From contig JAPJRC010000050.1 in NCBI GenBank assembly GCA_030824805.1, positions 1 to 15,605 on the forward strand: a stretch of 15,605 nt of DNA, in the 5' to 3' direction. The stretch comes from Micavibrio sp. GTDB taxonomy: Bacteria > Pseudomonadota > Alphaproteobacteria > Micavibrionales > Micavibrionaceae. The position numbers and the translations under genes were made by a program. Under the pieces are notes generated by a model. The model saw only the letters and a list, made by a program, of their open reading frames with translations, made no database searches and had not been told where the DNA came from. Below, in pieces: positions 1 through 7,258 of the stretch. Numbering within the stretch: position 1 is the first letter of the stretch; every line of letters starts with the position of its first letter.

Positions 1-808
1 CCGGACATTCCGGCACACCTGCCACATCCAGTTGCGTGGAAAACAACCCGTCTTTTGCCGTGGTAATGTAAAGCGTCTCCATATCAGGCCCACCAAAAGC
101 GCAGCTTGTGACCTCTTTAGCAGGAACATCGATAGAACCTGATTTATTCCCCTGCGGAGTATAAATATCGACGCGCCCTTCGCCGTATAAAGCGACATAT
201 ATATTGCCGATGCCATCGACACACATACCGTCCGGCAAGCCGTCCAATTCTAAAAACGACCCTTTTTTAATGATGGCACCATCATCTATGTCAAAATGGT
301 AACGCCACACAGTATTGGCTGAAGTGTCAACATGGTACATAAACCGGCCATCGCGTGTCCAGCCTTTGCCGTTCGCTATACCGAAGCCGGAATCCATTTC
401 ATGCAATGTTCCATCAAACATATAGAGCTTGCCTGTCTTCTCATCGGATTTTTCATCGCGTGGCATGGTGCCGAACCAGATCCGGCCCACAGGATCGCAT
501 TTTCCGTCGTTAAGTCGCACGTCTTTGCTATCGATAAGGGTTAAAACTTCAAAACGATCTTCCTCAAAATTCATAAGGTAAAGGCCATCCTCCAGACCTG
601 CGATCAATCCACGGTCTGTCGTTGGCAATACAAAGGCCGCCATTTTGGGCGCCTTGCAACAGGCGTGTGATTTTTTTATCGGGTCATAGCGGTATATGAC
701 GCCTGCTTTTATGTCCGTCCAATACAGGCATTGTGATGCCACATCCCAGCAAGGAGACTCACCCAATGATGTTTCCGTGACATTTTGGTCTGTTCGTTCT
801 GCAAGCAT
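1..808 (-). CDS. SMP-30/gluconolactonase/regucalcin-like protein (C-terminus cut by window edge)
   Basis: About 269 residues are visible, read from ATG 808 down to base 1 with no stop. The family is six-bladed beta-propeller metal-dependent lactonases acting on sugar lactones such as gluconolactone. The N-terminal signature LGESPCWD...LYWTDI is present (residues 15-34), and its Glu is the usual first metal ligand. The conserved Asn-Gly (in GIANGKGW, about residue 145) and the DGLPDGMCVD segment (about 190-200), which carries the catalytic Asp of the family, are also present, so the active site looks intact. The family is usually about 290-300 residues, so only the last 20-30 are missing. The start is the first ATG in frame; its ribosome site is weak. 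It is divergent from a flavin oxidoreductase 71 bases away. The precise substrate cannot be told. Confidence 0.88.
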   Translation of the reverse strand, partial: MLAERTDQNVTETSLGESPCWDVASQCLYWTDIKAGVIYRYDPIKKSHACCKAPKMAAFVLPTTDRGLIAGLEDGLYLMNFEEDRFEVLTLIDSKDVRLNDGKCDPVGRIWFGTMPRDEKSDEKTGKLYMFDGTLHEMDSGFGIANGKGWTRDGRFMYHVDTSANTVWRYHFDIDDGAIIKKGSFLELDGLPDGMCVDGIGNIYVALYGEGRVDIYTPQGNKSGSIDVPAKEVTSCAFGGPDMETLYITTAKDGLFSTQLDVAGVPECP

Positions 809-835
809 ACTTTGAATACAAGCGAAAATCTTATT

Positions 836-852
836 GGTTCCTTTTGGGAACC
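836..852. promoter_or_regulatory. Perfect inverted repeat GGTTCC-N5-GGAACC, candidate operator
   Basis: A 17-base palindrome with 6-base arms and a 5-base centre lies in the 71-base gap between two divergent genes. It is followed directly by TATATA (854-859), which fits a -10 box for the plus-strand gene and would place transcription start near 866, about 14 bases before its ATG. A repressor bound here could control both directions. The palindrome is seen directly; the regulatory role is inferred. Confidence 0.45.
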
Positions 853-879
853 CTATATAGCGGCGATTGTTTTTTACCC

Positions 880-1833
880 ATGCTTATCGGCTATCACGCA
901 TCACACGAGCAATTCTCGCCAAAGGAACTGCTGGATTTTATGCCGCTTGTAGAAAAAGCGGGATTTCAAGGCGTCATGTCATCGGACCATTTCGCGCCGT
1001 GGAGCGTACGGCAGGGGCAATCGGGATTCACATGGTCGTGGCTGGGATCGGCCATGGAAAGAATTGCTTTGCCATTCGGATCGCTTGCTATTCCGGGGAG
1101 CTGGCGCTTTCATCCCGCCGTTCTTGCACAGGCCATAGCCACGCTTTCGCAAATGCACCCGGGCAAACTTCGCTGGATCGCGGCGGGAAGCGGGGAATAT
1201 ATGAACGAGCATATTGCAGGCGAAGCATGGCCAAATAAAAAGAAACGCAACGCGCGGCTGCTGGAAGGTGTCGAAATCATACGCGCTTTGCTTCGCGGCG
1301 AGACTGTGCATGACAAAAACGGCTCCATAGTTGTGGACCAGGCAAAATTATGGACTTTGCCGGAACGTGCGCCTTCCATCTATGCCGCCGCCCTGAGCGA
1401 AGAGACGGCATATTGGGCCGGAGGCTGGGCGGACGGGCTTATCATGGTACGAGGCAGCGCAGAAAAGATGACGGGGATGATGCGCGCCTTTTCCGATGGC
1501 GGTGGAAAGAACAAGCCCGTTGTCCTTCAGTTGCAAATAAGCTGGGCGCCGGTTTTAAGCGAAGCAGAAGAAAATGCATGGCATCAATGGCGTCACGCCG
1601 CCCTCGACATGGACCGCTCCAAACTTAGAACCCCCGAAGAATTCGATGAAGCTTGCAGACATGTTTCCATCCGGGACGTGGCAGGGAAGATACCCTGCTT
1701 TTCCGAAATGGGCGAAGTAAAGGAATATATTAACAGGCATGGTGCGTTCGGCTTTTCTGAAATATACGTGCACAATGCGGGCCGGAACCAGAGAGAGTTC
1801 ATTGAAGCGTTCGGGATTACCCAACAGGCGTAA
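880..1833 (+). CDS. Luciferase-like (LLM class) flavin-dependent oxidoreductase, FGD-like subgroup
   Basis: A 317-residue protein with the TIM-barrel layout of the bacterial luciferase-like family, which uses FMN or F420. The segment SDHFAPW (residues 35-41) matches the SDHFxPW motif of F420-dependent glucose-6-phosphate dehydrogenase, where the His and Trp sit at the active site. GSGEYMNE (about 107-114) matches the cofactor-loop motif GTGEALNE. A related set of such proteins is known in bacteria that do not make F420 (the 'non-F420 flavinoid oxidoreductase' group, as I recall TIGR03885), which would suit a proteobacterium. The start is ATG 880. An upstream TTG at 844 would add 12 residues but lies inside the palindrome and has no ribosome site. 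The neighbouring sugar-lactonase gene suggests, without proving, a sugar or sugar-lactone substrate. Confidence 0.85.
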   Translation: MLIGYHASHEQFSPKELLDFMPLVEKAGFQGVMSSDHFAPWSVRQGQSGFTWSWLGSAMERIALPFGSLAIPGSWRFHPAVLAQAIATLSQMHPGKLRWIAAGSGEYMNEHIAGEAWPNKKKRNARLLEGVEIIRALLRGETVHDKNGSIVVDQAKLWTLPERAPSIYAAALSEETAYWAGGWADGLIMVRGSAEKMTGMMRAFSDGGGKNKPVVLQLQISWAPVLSEAEENAWHQWRHAALDMDRSKLRTPEEFDEACRHVSIRDVAGKIPCFSEMGEVKEYINRHGAFGFSEIYVHNAGRNQREFIEAFGITQQA

Positions 1834-1852
1834 TTGCAAATCCCCGAAAATA

Positions 1853-1868
1853 TGGGCATATTGGCCCA
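1853..1868. other. Small hairpin TGGGC-N6-GCCCA in the gap before the kinase gene
   Basis: A 5-base perfect stem in the 68-base gap between the oxidoreductase and the PfkB kinase is followed by an AAATTTAAA stretch rather than a T run. It is at best a weak terminator or attenuator. Confidence 0.2.
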
Positions 1869-1901
1869 AATTTAAACGCCTTATCCCGAAAGATAACTTC
1901 C

Positions 1902-2903
1902 ATGACAAAAACACCGTATGGCCTCGTAACGATCGGAAACGCCATCGTCGATATTCTGGCCCCCTGCTCCGAACAATTTATTGCGGAACAGGTCCAGCAT
2001 GGAATGAATCGCGGCGCCATGAACCTGATCAACGCCGAGCGCGCCATCGCATTGTATGACGCAATGGGCGAAACGACGCAGGCTTCCGGAGGATCGGCCG
2101 GAAACACGATTGCCGCCTACGCTTCTTTCGGCGGCGTTGGTGCCTATATCGGCAAAGTCGGCAACGATCATCTGGGGCAGGTTTTCAGCCATGATCTGAA
2201 ATCCATCGGTGTATCCTATAACACAGCGCCGACCATCAGCGGATCACACACGGCGCGCTCTATGATCCTGATCACACCGGATGGCGAGCGCACCATGAAC
2301 ACGTTCCTCGGCGCATGCGTGGAACTGTCACCCGACGATATTGATGAAGACCTCATCGCCGCGAGTGCCGTTACGTATCTGGAAGGTTACCTGTTCGATC
2401 CGCCGCTCGCTATGGAGGCCTTCTACAAGGCCGCAAAGATAGCACACAATGCCGGCCGCAAAGTTTCGCTCACCCTGTCGGACTCTTTCTGTGTTGGCAG
2501 GCACCGCGAGGCCTTCAAGCAACTGGTCGAAGGCCATGTCGATATCCTTTTCGCCAACGAAGAAGAAATCAAGTCGCTGTACCAGGTCGAACATTTCGAT
2601 GATGTAATCCCCGTTCTGAAAGACAAATGCGAGATCGTTGCCATTACGCGCAGTGAAAAAGGCTCCGTCATCGTACGCGGCGAGACCATTACCGAAATAA
2701 AAGCTGAGCCTGTAGAAAAAGTCGTCGACACAACCGGGGCGGGAGATTGTTATGCCGCCGGTTTCTTATACGGCTACACGGAAGGCATGAGCATGGCGCA
2801 ATGCGGCCAGCTTGGCTCCATCGCGGCTGCCGAAGTGATTTCACACATAGGCCCCCGCCCTCTGGTGCAACTTTCGGACCTCATACCCAAACGCGCGGCC
2901 TAA
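1902..2903 (+). CDS. PfkB-family carbohydrate kinase, adenosine kinase-like
   Basis: A 333-residue cytoplasmic kinase of the ribokinase/PfkB superfamily. The N-terminal substrate-side motif GGSAGNTIAAYASFGG (about residues 63-78) and the C-terminal signature DTTGAGDCYAAGF (276-288) are both present. Asp282 in GAGD is the expected catalytic base, and the flanking glycines form the anion hole. Length and overall pattern (IGNAIVDI at the start, FANEEE near 218) fit the group annotated as adenosine kinase in alphaproteobacteria, which phosphorylates adenosine to AMP in salvage. Another sugar substrate is possible because the superfamily is hard to assign by eye. The ribosome site is weak. It is followed after about 80 bases by an unrelated unknown gene on the same strand. 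Confidence 0.88.
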   Translation: MTKTPYGLVTIGNAIVDILAPCSEQFIAEQVQHGMNRGAMNLINAERAIALYDAMGETTQASGGSAGNTIAAYASFGGVGAYIGKVGNDHLGQVFSHDLKSIGVSYNTAPTISGSHTARSMILITPDGERTMNTFLGACVELSPDDIDEDLIAASAVTYLEGYLFDPPLAMEAFYKAAKIAHNAGRKVSLTLSDSFCVGRHREAFKQLVEGHVDILFANEEEIKSLYQVEHFDDVIPVLKDKCEIVAITRSEKGSVIVRGETITEIKAEPVEKVVDTTGAGDCYAAGFLYGYTEGMSMAQCGQLGSIAAAEVISHIGPRPLVQLSDLIPKRAA

Positions 2904-2936
2904 AAACCCCCGGAAAACACATTTCAGCCTTGCAGT

Positions 2937-2954
2937 AAGCACATAACAGTGCTT
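2937..2954. other. Inverted repeat AAGCAC-N6-GTGCTT upstream of the unknown gene
   Basis: A perfect 6-base stem in the gap after the kinase gene. It is not followed by a T run, so it is not a standard terminator. It ends two bases before an upstream in-frame ATG (2957) of the next gene and would hinder initiation there, which supports the downstream TTG start. It could be an operator. Confidence 0.3.
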
Positions 2955-2986
2955 TGATGAAGCGTGTTTATTCAGGAGTATATACG

Positions 2987-3937
2987 TTGAGTCGTCTGCC
3001 CGATCCTGTCCAGCTGAGAAACAGCAAGCAGCCCGTTCGCTCGGACGTGCTGATACGGTTGGCCGAGGGTGCGGGCTTTGAATGCAAGACATCCAAACAC
3101 GGAACTTCGCACATGAGGTTCAGACACAAAGAGTATAGCGATCTGAACTTTCGCATTGTGCTCGACACCAACAAACTCGCTTCCCAAAGAAATCTGTCCG
3201 ACGCGCTTATCGAATTGGAAAAACGCCGCACAAACGAGATACTTCGCCCAAGCTTTGCAAATGCCACAGAAGGCGCTTTCAAAAAAGTGACTGGCGCTGT
3301 GCCCGCACACATTGAAGTAGAATACGATTTTGAAACCGCGCGCATTGTCCTGCGCGATCGCCACCTTCCACAGATCGGGTTAACGCTCAATCCGGGCGAA
3401 GAAAAGATCATCGAGAATAAAGTCCGTTATCTCGAAAGCATAAAGCGGGACGCCTATATTCTGCTAAGCCGTGCACGCAATATGTACGATATTGAAACCG
3501 ACATTTCAAAACACGGCGTATTTTCCGGCGCTCTATCGCACGCCGTGTATGATCTGCCGGAAAAGAAAATGGAACGCTACAAAGCCGGCGACAGCATCAC
3601 ATTCGTAAACGATCTAAGCGATTACATTGCGGAGGTTGTGGAAAGAGACACGCTCAACGAAATCCGGCTTTCCGATGTTTTGCAAAAATCCTTCGTCAAG
3701 GCATCTCTGGTAGTATTCCATGCAAAACGCGGCGAAAGAACAAACATAATCTCGCTTGAAAGACCCGAAGGCGGCGAATTGAGCCTGCGCTTTGAAACTG
3801 TGTCGAACCGCCGCGCAGCCACACACGACATCTATTCCGGACGCATCACTGAGCACGAACTCACCCGCGTTGAGAACTTCATGCGCATGTTTGAACGTGG
3901 GCATACACAGGCTTCTCCAGCCTCGCGCGCGGCTTAG
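2987..3937 (+). CDS. Unrecognised protein with a HicA-like N-terminal domain
   Basis: 316 residues from TTG 2987. That start has a strong ribosome site, AGGAG at 2974-2978, spaced 8 bases. ATG 2957 is in frame and would add 10 residues but lacks a ribosome site and follows a hairpin. Residues about 18-80 resemble the small HicA mRNA-interferase fold: helix VRSDVLIRLAEGAGF, then the strand motif GTSHMRFRH with a His at 42 where HicA has its catalytic GSHH-type His, then a strand and the helix QRNLSDALIELEKR. HicA itself is about 60-80 residues, and here about 235 further mixed alpha/beta residues follow that I do not recognise. No HicB-type antitoxin gene lies beside it. It may be an RNA-binding protein rather than a toxin. 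Its stop overlaps the convergent corA-like gene by 4 bases. Confidence 0.7.
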   Translation: MSRLPDPVQLRNSKQPVRSDVLIRLAEGAGFECKTSKHGTSHMRFRHKEYSDLNFRIVLDTNKLASQRNLSDALIELEKRRTNEILRPSFANATEGAFKKVTGAVPAHIEVEYDFETARIVLRDRHLPQIGLTLNPGEEKIIENKVRYLESIKRDAYILLSRARNMYDIETDISKHGVFSGALSHAVYDLPEKKMERYKAGDSITFVNDLSDYIAEVVERDTLNEIRLSDVLQKSFVKASLVVFHAKRGERTNIISLERPEGGELSLRFETVSNRRAATHDIYSGRITEHELTRVENFMRMFERGHTQASPASRAA

Positions 3938-4914
3938 AGCCACCCCTTCTTCTTGAAATACAGCAACGGCAGAAGGGCCGTTACAACCATCACCGCCAGT
4001 GTGATCGGGTAGCCGAAAACATAGTCCAATTCGGGCATATGATGGAAGTTCATGCCGTATATGCTCGCCACCAAAGTGGGCGGCAGGAAAACCACGGCAG
4101 CGATAGAGAAAATCTTGATGATCTGGTTTTGCTCGAGATTGATCAGCCCTAGTGTTGCATCGAGAAGGAAGTTCATTTTACCGGACAGGAAGTTCGCGTG
4201 ATCCGCCAATGCCGCCACATCGCGGCTAAGCAAAGATATCTTGAACCGCACCGATTTGGAGGGGTTTTCGGGCAAGCGCGCATTGTTGTGCGACAAAAGG
4301 CGCGTAATACTCATAAGGCTTTCACGCAGCATACTGAGAAGATCGCCCTTTGCCCCTATCTTCCGAATGGAGACTTGTAATATTTCGTTCTTTTTGCGGA
4401 TGGAGATTTTCTTGGAGCGGAAAATAGAATCCGAAATTTTATCGACGCTTTCATCAAGTGTTTCCAGCGTGTCGGCGATGCGGCTGATAAACGATCCTAT
4501 CATATCGAACATCAGGCCTTGCGGGGACGCCAGCGTTACACCGGCTTTTCGCATAGCACGTTGTATGTAATCTGGAATCGACATGAATTCCTCATACCGC
4601 ACGGTGACCAGCGCCCCTCCATATAGAATAAACGTTATCGGACATTTCTTGGGTTCTTCCATATCGACGAGCGAGACAACCTGCATCGTCATATATTCGG
4701 CGCCTTCTTCGTCATACAAACGCGCGGAAGGTTCTATTTCCTTCATATCTTCCTTGGTAGGAATAGAAATGCCCAGGCATTTCTCAACGGCGTTGTCTTC
4801 TTCCAGCGTCGGTTTTAAAAGGTCAATCCACAGAACATCATGCGACGGATCCGCTTCGGACAGTCCGCCGAGTTCCTTGAGATGATCCCCTTCAACCTTC
4901 CATACGCGTAGCAT
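3934..4914 (-). CDS. corA: CorA-family magnesium/divalent cation transporter
   Basis: 326 residues. The family forms inner-membrane pentamers that admit Mg2+ (also Co2+ and Ni2+) down the membrane potential. A large N-terminal cytoplasmic domain with a long helix (about 170-260, rich in Ile, Lys and Arg) is followed by two C-terminal membrane segments (about 265-286 and 302-320). The pore signature YGMNF sits at the end of the first (Gly-Met-Asn 287-289), and MPEL follows in the periplasmic loop. The end KKKGWL matches the positively charged C-terminus of the family. The start ATG 4914 shares its first base with the stop of the macro-domain gene upstream (TAATG), so translation is probably coupled. 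An open frame extends further upstream but lies within the macro-domain gene. Confidence 0.93.
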   Translation of the reverse strand: MLRVWKVEGDHLKELGGLSEADPSHDVLWIDLLKPTLEEDNAVEKCLGISIPTKEDMKEIEPSARLYDEEGAEYMTMQVVSLVDMEEPKKCPITFILYGGALVTVRYEEFMSIPDYIQRAMRKAGVTLASPQGLMFDMIGSFISRIADTLETLDESVDKISDSIFRSKKISIRKKNEILQVSIRKIGAKGDLLSMLRESLMSITRLLSHNNARLPENPSKSVRFKISLLSRDVAALADHANFLSGKMNFLLDATLGLINLEQNQIIKIFSIAAVVFLPPTLVASIYGMNFHHMPELDYVFGYPITLAVMVVTALLPLLYFKKKGWL

Positions 4915-5486
4915 TAATCCATCCGCCGTTTCATTTTTTCGACCTGTTCCTGATAGGTGCGCATCATGGTGTGGTCGATGCACACGACTTTTACGAAATC
5001 CATGCGCTCATCCAAACGCTCGACAATGCCCTTGAGTGCCACGCGCGCAAAACGTATGTGGGGAAAATCGCGTTTGTCCCGGCCCAGCGCAGGAATTGCG
5101 ATCGATTTAACGCCCAGTTTTTCCGCCTGCGTGATTGCGTCACGGTAACAATTCATAAGGTCGCGTTCTTCAAAGCCATTGCCGCCGTCCCAATCGGCCA
5201 GCACGGCCATGAAAAGCGCCTTGTAAGGCGCCTTGAAAGCGGGAAGCGTAAAAACTTCGCCGTTTTTCGGAGAAATGACATGTTCCAGAATATAGTTATC
5301 CAGCGCAGGCCCGGCAGCGTCCAGAACCGCCTTGTTCAGGCCTCCGCCCCATTTGAGCGAGGGATGCATGAAAAAGAGGATGGAATCACAATCCCTCTGT
5401 GACAGGATTTCGCCATACTCTATCCTTATCCTGTCCAGATGAACCCGATTGTTGGGGCGCAGTTTCTGCGCTATGCGTTTTAACAT
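4914..5486 (-). CDS. Divergent macro-domain (ADP-ribose-binding-like) protein
   Basis: 190 residues. The pattern of a macro domain is visible: strand RIRIEYGEI (19-27) in the place of the usual GDIT strand, the glycine loop KWGGGLNKAVLDAAG (45-59) in the place of GGGVxxAIHxAAG, and VKSIAIPALG...DFP (126-142) in the place of the usual phosphate-binding strand and loop. The canonical NAAN motif is absent, with LFFMHPSL in its position, so ADP-ribose may be bound differently or not hydrolysed. Macro domains bind ADP-ribose, O-acetyl-ADP-ribose or poly-ADP-ribose. ATG 5486 has a modest ribosome site (AGTAGG, 6 bases away). Its ATG shares bases with the ATG of the divergent binding-protein gene. 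It is the first gene of a two-gene operon with corA. Confidence 0.8.
   Translation of the reverse strand: MLKRIAQKLRPNNRVHLDRIRIEYGEILSQRDCDSILFFMHPSLKWGGGLNKAVLDAAGPALDNYILEHVISPKNGEVFTLPAFKAPYKALFMAVLADWDGGNGFEERDLMNCYRDAITQAEKLGVKSIAIPALGRDKRDFPHIRFARVALKGIVERLDERMDFVKVVCIDHTMMRTYQEQVEKMKRRMD
5457..5471. other. Hairpin GCGCAG-TTT-CTGCGC just upstream of the binding-protein start
   Basis: A perfect 6-base stem with a 3-base loop lies immediately before ATG 5473/5485 on the plus strand and inside the first codons of the divergent macro-domain gene. It could affect initiation of either mRNA or be chance. No T run follows. Confidence 0.25.
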
Positions 5487-7194
5487 GAAATACCTACTCG
5501 CGATTACTCTCTGCCTGCTGATTTTACAGCCAGTTTCCGCCAAAGCGGAAGCGCTTTATGGCCTCGCCATGACGGGAACCCCCAAATACGGGCCCGAAGA
5601 CACCCATGTGGCCTACGCCAACCCCGACGCACCCAAGGGCGGCACCCTCAAGCAGGCGGCCATTGGCAGCTTCGATACGCTCAACCCCTACAACATCAAA
5701 GGTAAAGCCGCCCTCGGTATGGATCTTGTGACGGACCGCCTCATGGCCCGCGTCTGGGACGAGCCTTTCACCATGTACCCCATGATCGCCGAAAAGGTGG
5801 ATCTGCCGGTCGACCGTTCGTCGATTACGTTTCACCTCAATCCAAAAGCACGGTTTCATGACGGATCGGCCATCACCGCAGACGATGTGGAATTCACGTT
5901 CAATACGCTGAAAGAAATGGGCCGCCCGAACATGCGGCGCATTTACAAAATCGTGACCAAGGTTGAAAAGCCGGATGCGCGCACGATCAAATTTACGCTG
6001 GGACCGGATCGCGACCGCGAAACGGTGATGATCCTTACGCTCATGCCAGTGCTCTCCAAGGCATACTGGATGGGCAAAAAATTCGACCAGACGACACTGA
6101 CACCGTTCCTGTCCAACGGCGCCTATAAGATCAGGGAAGTCGATGTCGGTCGCCGTATCGTGTACGAACGCGTGAAGGATTACTGGGCCGCAGACCTTTT
6201 GCCCAACAAGGGCCATTTCAATTTCGACCGCGTGGTGTATGACTTTTACCGCGACGACAACATAGCCTTTGAATCCTTTAAATCCGGTGATCTGAACCTG
6301 CGCCGCGAATGGGATGCAGGCCTTTGGTCATCGGGATATGATTTCCCCGGCATCGCGCAAAAGAAGGCCGTGCACGAAGCGTTGAACCATGGCCGCCCTG
6401 ATCGCGTGCGTGGTTTTATTTTCAACACACGCCGCGAACCGTTCAAGGATATCCGCGTGCGTCAGGCATTGAACCTGCTCTTCGATTTCGAATGGGTGAA
6501 CCAGAACCTGTATTACGGGCTCTACAAACGCATCAACAGCTATTACCCCAACACCGAACTTGCCGCGACCGATACACCGCCCGCCATCGAAAACAAAACG
6601 CCTGAACAAAAGCGTGAAAACATGAAACGCGCGGACCAGCTTTTGAAGGATGCGGGCTGGATCATCAAGGACGGCAAACGTGTGAACGCGAAGACCGGGA
6701 AACCACTGACGTTTGAAATCATGCTCGACGATCCGAACAACGAAAAGATCACGCTTTCTTTCGTGCGCTCGCTCAAACGCATGGGCATAACACCCACCGT
6801 ACGGGTTCTCGATTCCGCTGCTTTTCTGGGACGTCTTAACGAATATGATTTCGACATGACCCTCTATTTCTGGATGTCCACGCTTTCGCCCGGAACCGAG
6901 CAATACCTGTACTGGAGCTGCGAGGCGGCCAATTCCCCCTCCCGCTGGAACTACGCCGGAATTTGCGATAAAAATATCGATCTGCTAAGCAAGTCCATCG
7001 CCAGCGCCAAAACCCGGGAAGAGCTTGTTTCCAAGGTCCGGGCGCTGGATTCGGCGCTGATGGCCGGAAGCTACATGATCCCGCTTTATTACAACCCGCA
7101 GGATTACGTGGCCTACTGGAAACCACTGGCCCATCCAGACACCATGCCGCTTTATGGCACAGTTCTGGAAACATGGTGGATGAATGCCCCGTAA
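5485..7194 (+). CDS. Periplasmic oligopeptide-binding protein, YejA-like (SBP family 5)
   Basis: 569 residues from ATG 5485, with a signal peptide at 1-19 or 1-21 (MKYLL, hydrophobic core, VSA/AKA cleavage). In-frame ATG 5473 would add four residues. The mature N-terminus reads YGLAMTGTPKYGPEDTHV, then YANPDAPKGGTLKQAAIGSF, the hallmark of YejA-type substrate-binding proteins. FHDGSAITADDVEFTFNTLK is the usual family 5 binding-protein segment, and FNTRREPFKDIRVRQALNLL is the conserved central helix region. These proteins capture oligopeptides in the periplasm and deliver them to an ABC permease. The genes for that permease (yejB, yejE and yejF types) are not adjacent, so it is an orphan here or the permease lies elsewhere. 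The promoter and any leader must lie within the divergent macro-domain gene. Confidence 0.9.
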   Translation: MKYLLAITLCLLILQPVSAKAEALYGLAMTGTPKYGPEDTHVAYANPDAPKGGTLKQAAIGSFDTLNPYNIKGKAALGMDLVTDRLMARVWDEPFTMYPMIAEKVDLPVDRSSITFHLNPKARFHDGSAITADDVEFTFNTLKEMGRPNMRRIYKIVTKVEKPDARTIKFTLGPDRDRETVMILTLMPVLSKAYWMGKKFDQTTLTPFLSNGAYKIREVDVGRRIVYERVKDYWAADLLPNKGHFNFDRVVYDFYRDDNIAFESFKSGDLNLRREWDAGLWSSGYDFPGIAQKKAVHEALNHGRPDRVRGFIFNTRREPFKDIRVRQALNLLFDFEWVNQNLYYGLYKRINSYYPNTELAATDTPPAIENKTPEQKRENMKRADQLLKDAGWIIKDGKRVNAKTGKPLTFEIMLDDPNNEKITLSFVRSLKRMGITPTVRVLDSAAFLGRLNEYDFDMTLYFWMSTLSPGTEQYLYWSCEAANSPSRWNYAGICDKNIDLLSKSIASAKTREELVSKVRALDSALMAGSYMIPLYYNPQDYVAYWKPLAHPDTMPLYGTVLETWWMNAP

Positions 7195-7195
7195 G

Positions 7196-7210
7196 GGCTT
7201 TCGGAAAGCC
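7196..7210. other. Hairpin GGCTTTC-G-GAAAGCC after the binding-protein gene
   Basis: A perfect 7-base inverted repeat around one base (effectively a shorter stem with a tetraloop-like turn) lies directly after the stop of the binding-protein gene. It is followed by TGATGGATATGG, so it lacks the T run of an intrinsic terminator. It may protect the 3' end or stall transcription before the lipoprotein gene. Confidence 0.3.
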
Positions 7211-7258
7211 TGATGGATATGGTTTAATTGCACAGAACAGATTCGCTTTGGACAAACT

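Noticed and set aside
332..544. 70-residue plus-strand open frame opposite the SMP-30 gene
   Set aside because: The opposite strand reads as a clear SMP-30 propeller through the whole segment; the plus-strand product has no motif and no ribosome site.
844..879. TTG 844 as the start of the flavin oxidoreductase
   Set aside because: It falls inside the GGTTCC/GGAACC palindrome and upstream of the TATATA box; family proteins begin at the MLIGYH segment, ATG 880.
5524..6216. 230-residue antisense open frame inside the YejA-like gene
   Set aside because: It is the mirror of a well-supported coding region, has biased His/Gly/Val content and no recognisable motif.
7196..7210. Hairpin after the YejA-like gene as an intrinsic terminator
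   Set aside because: No T run follows the stem, so it is listed only as a hairpin.
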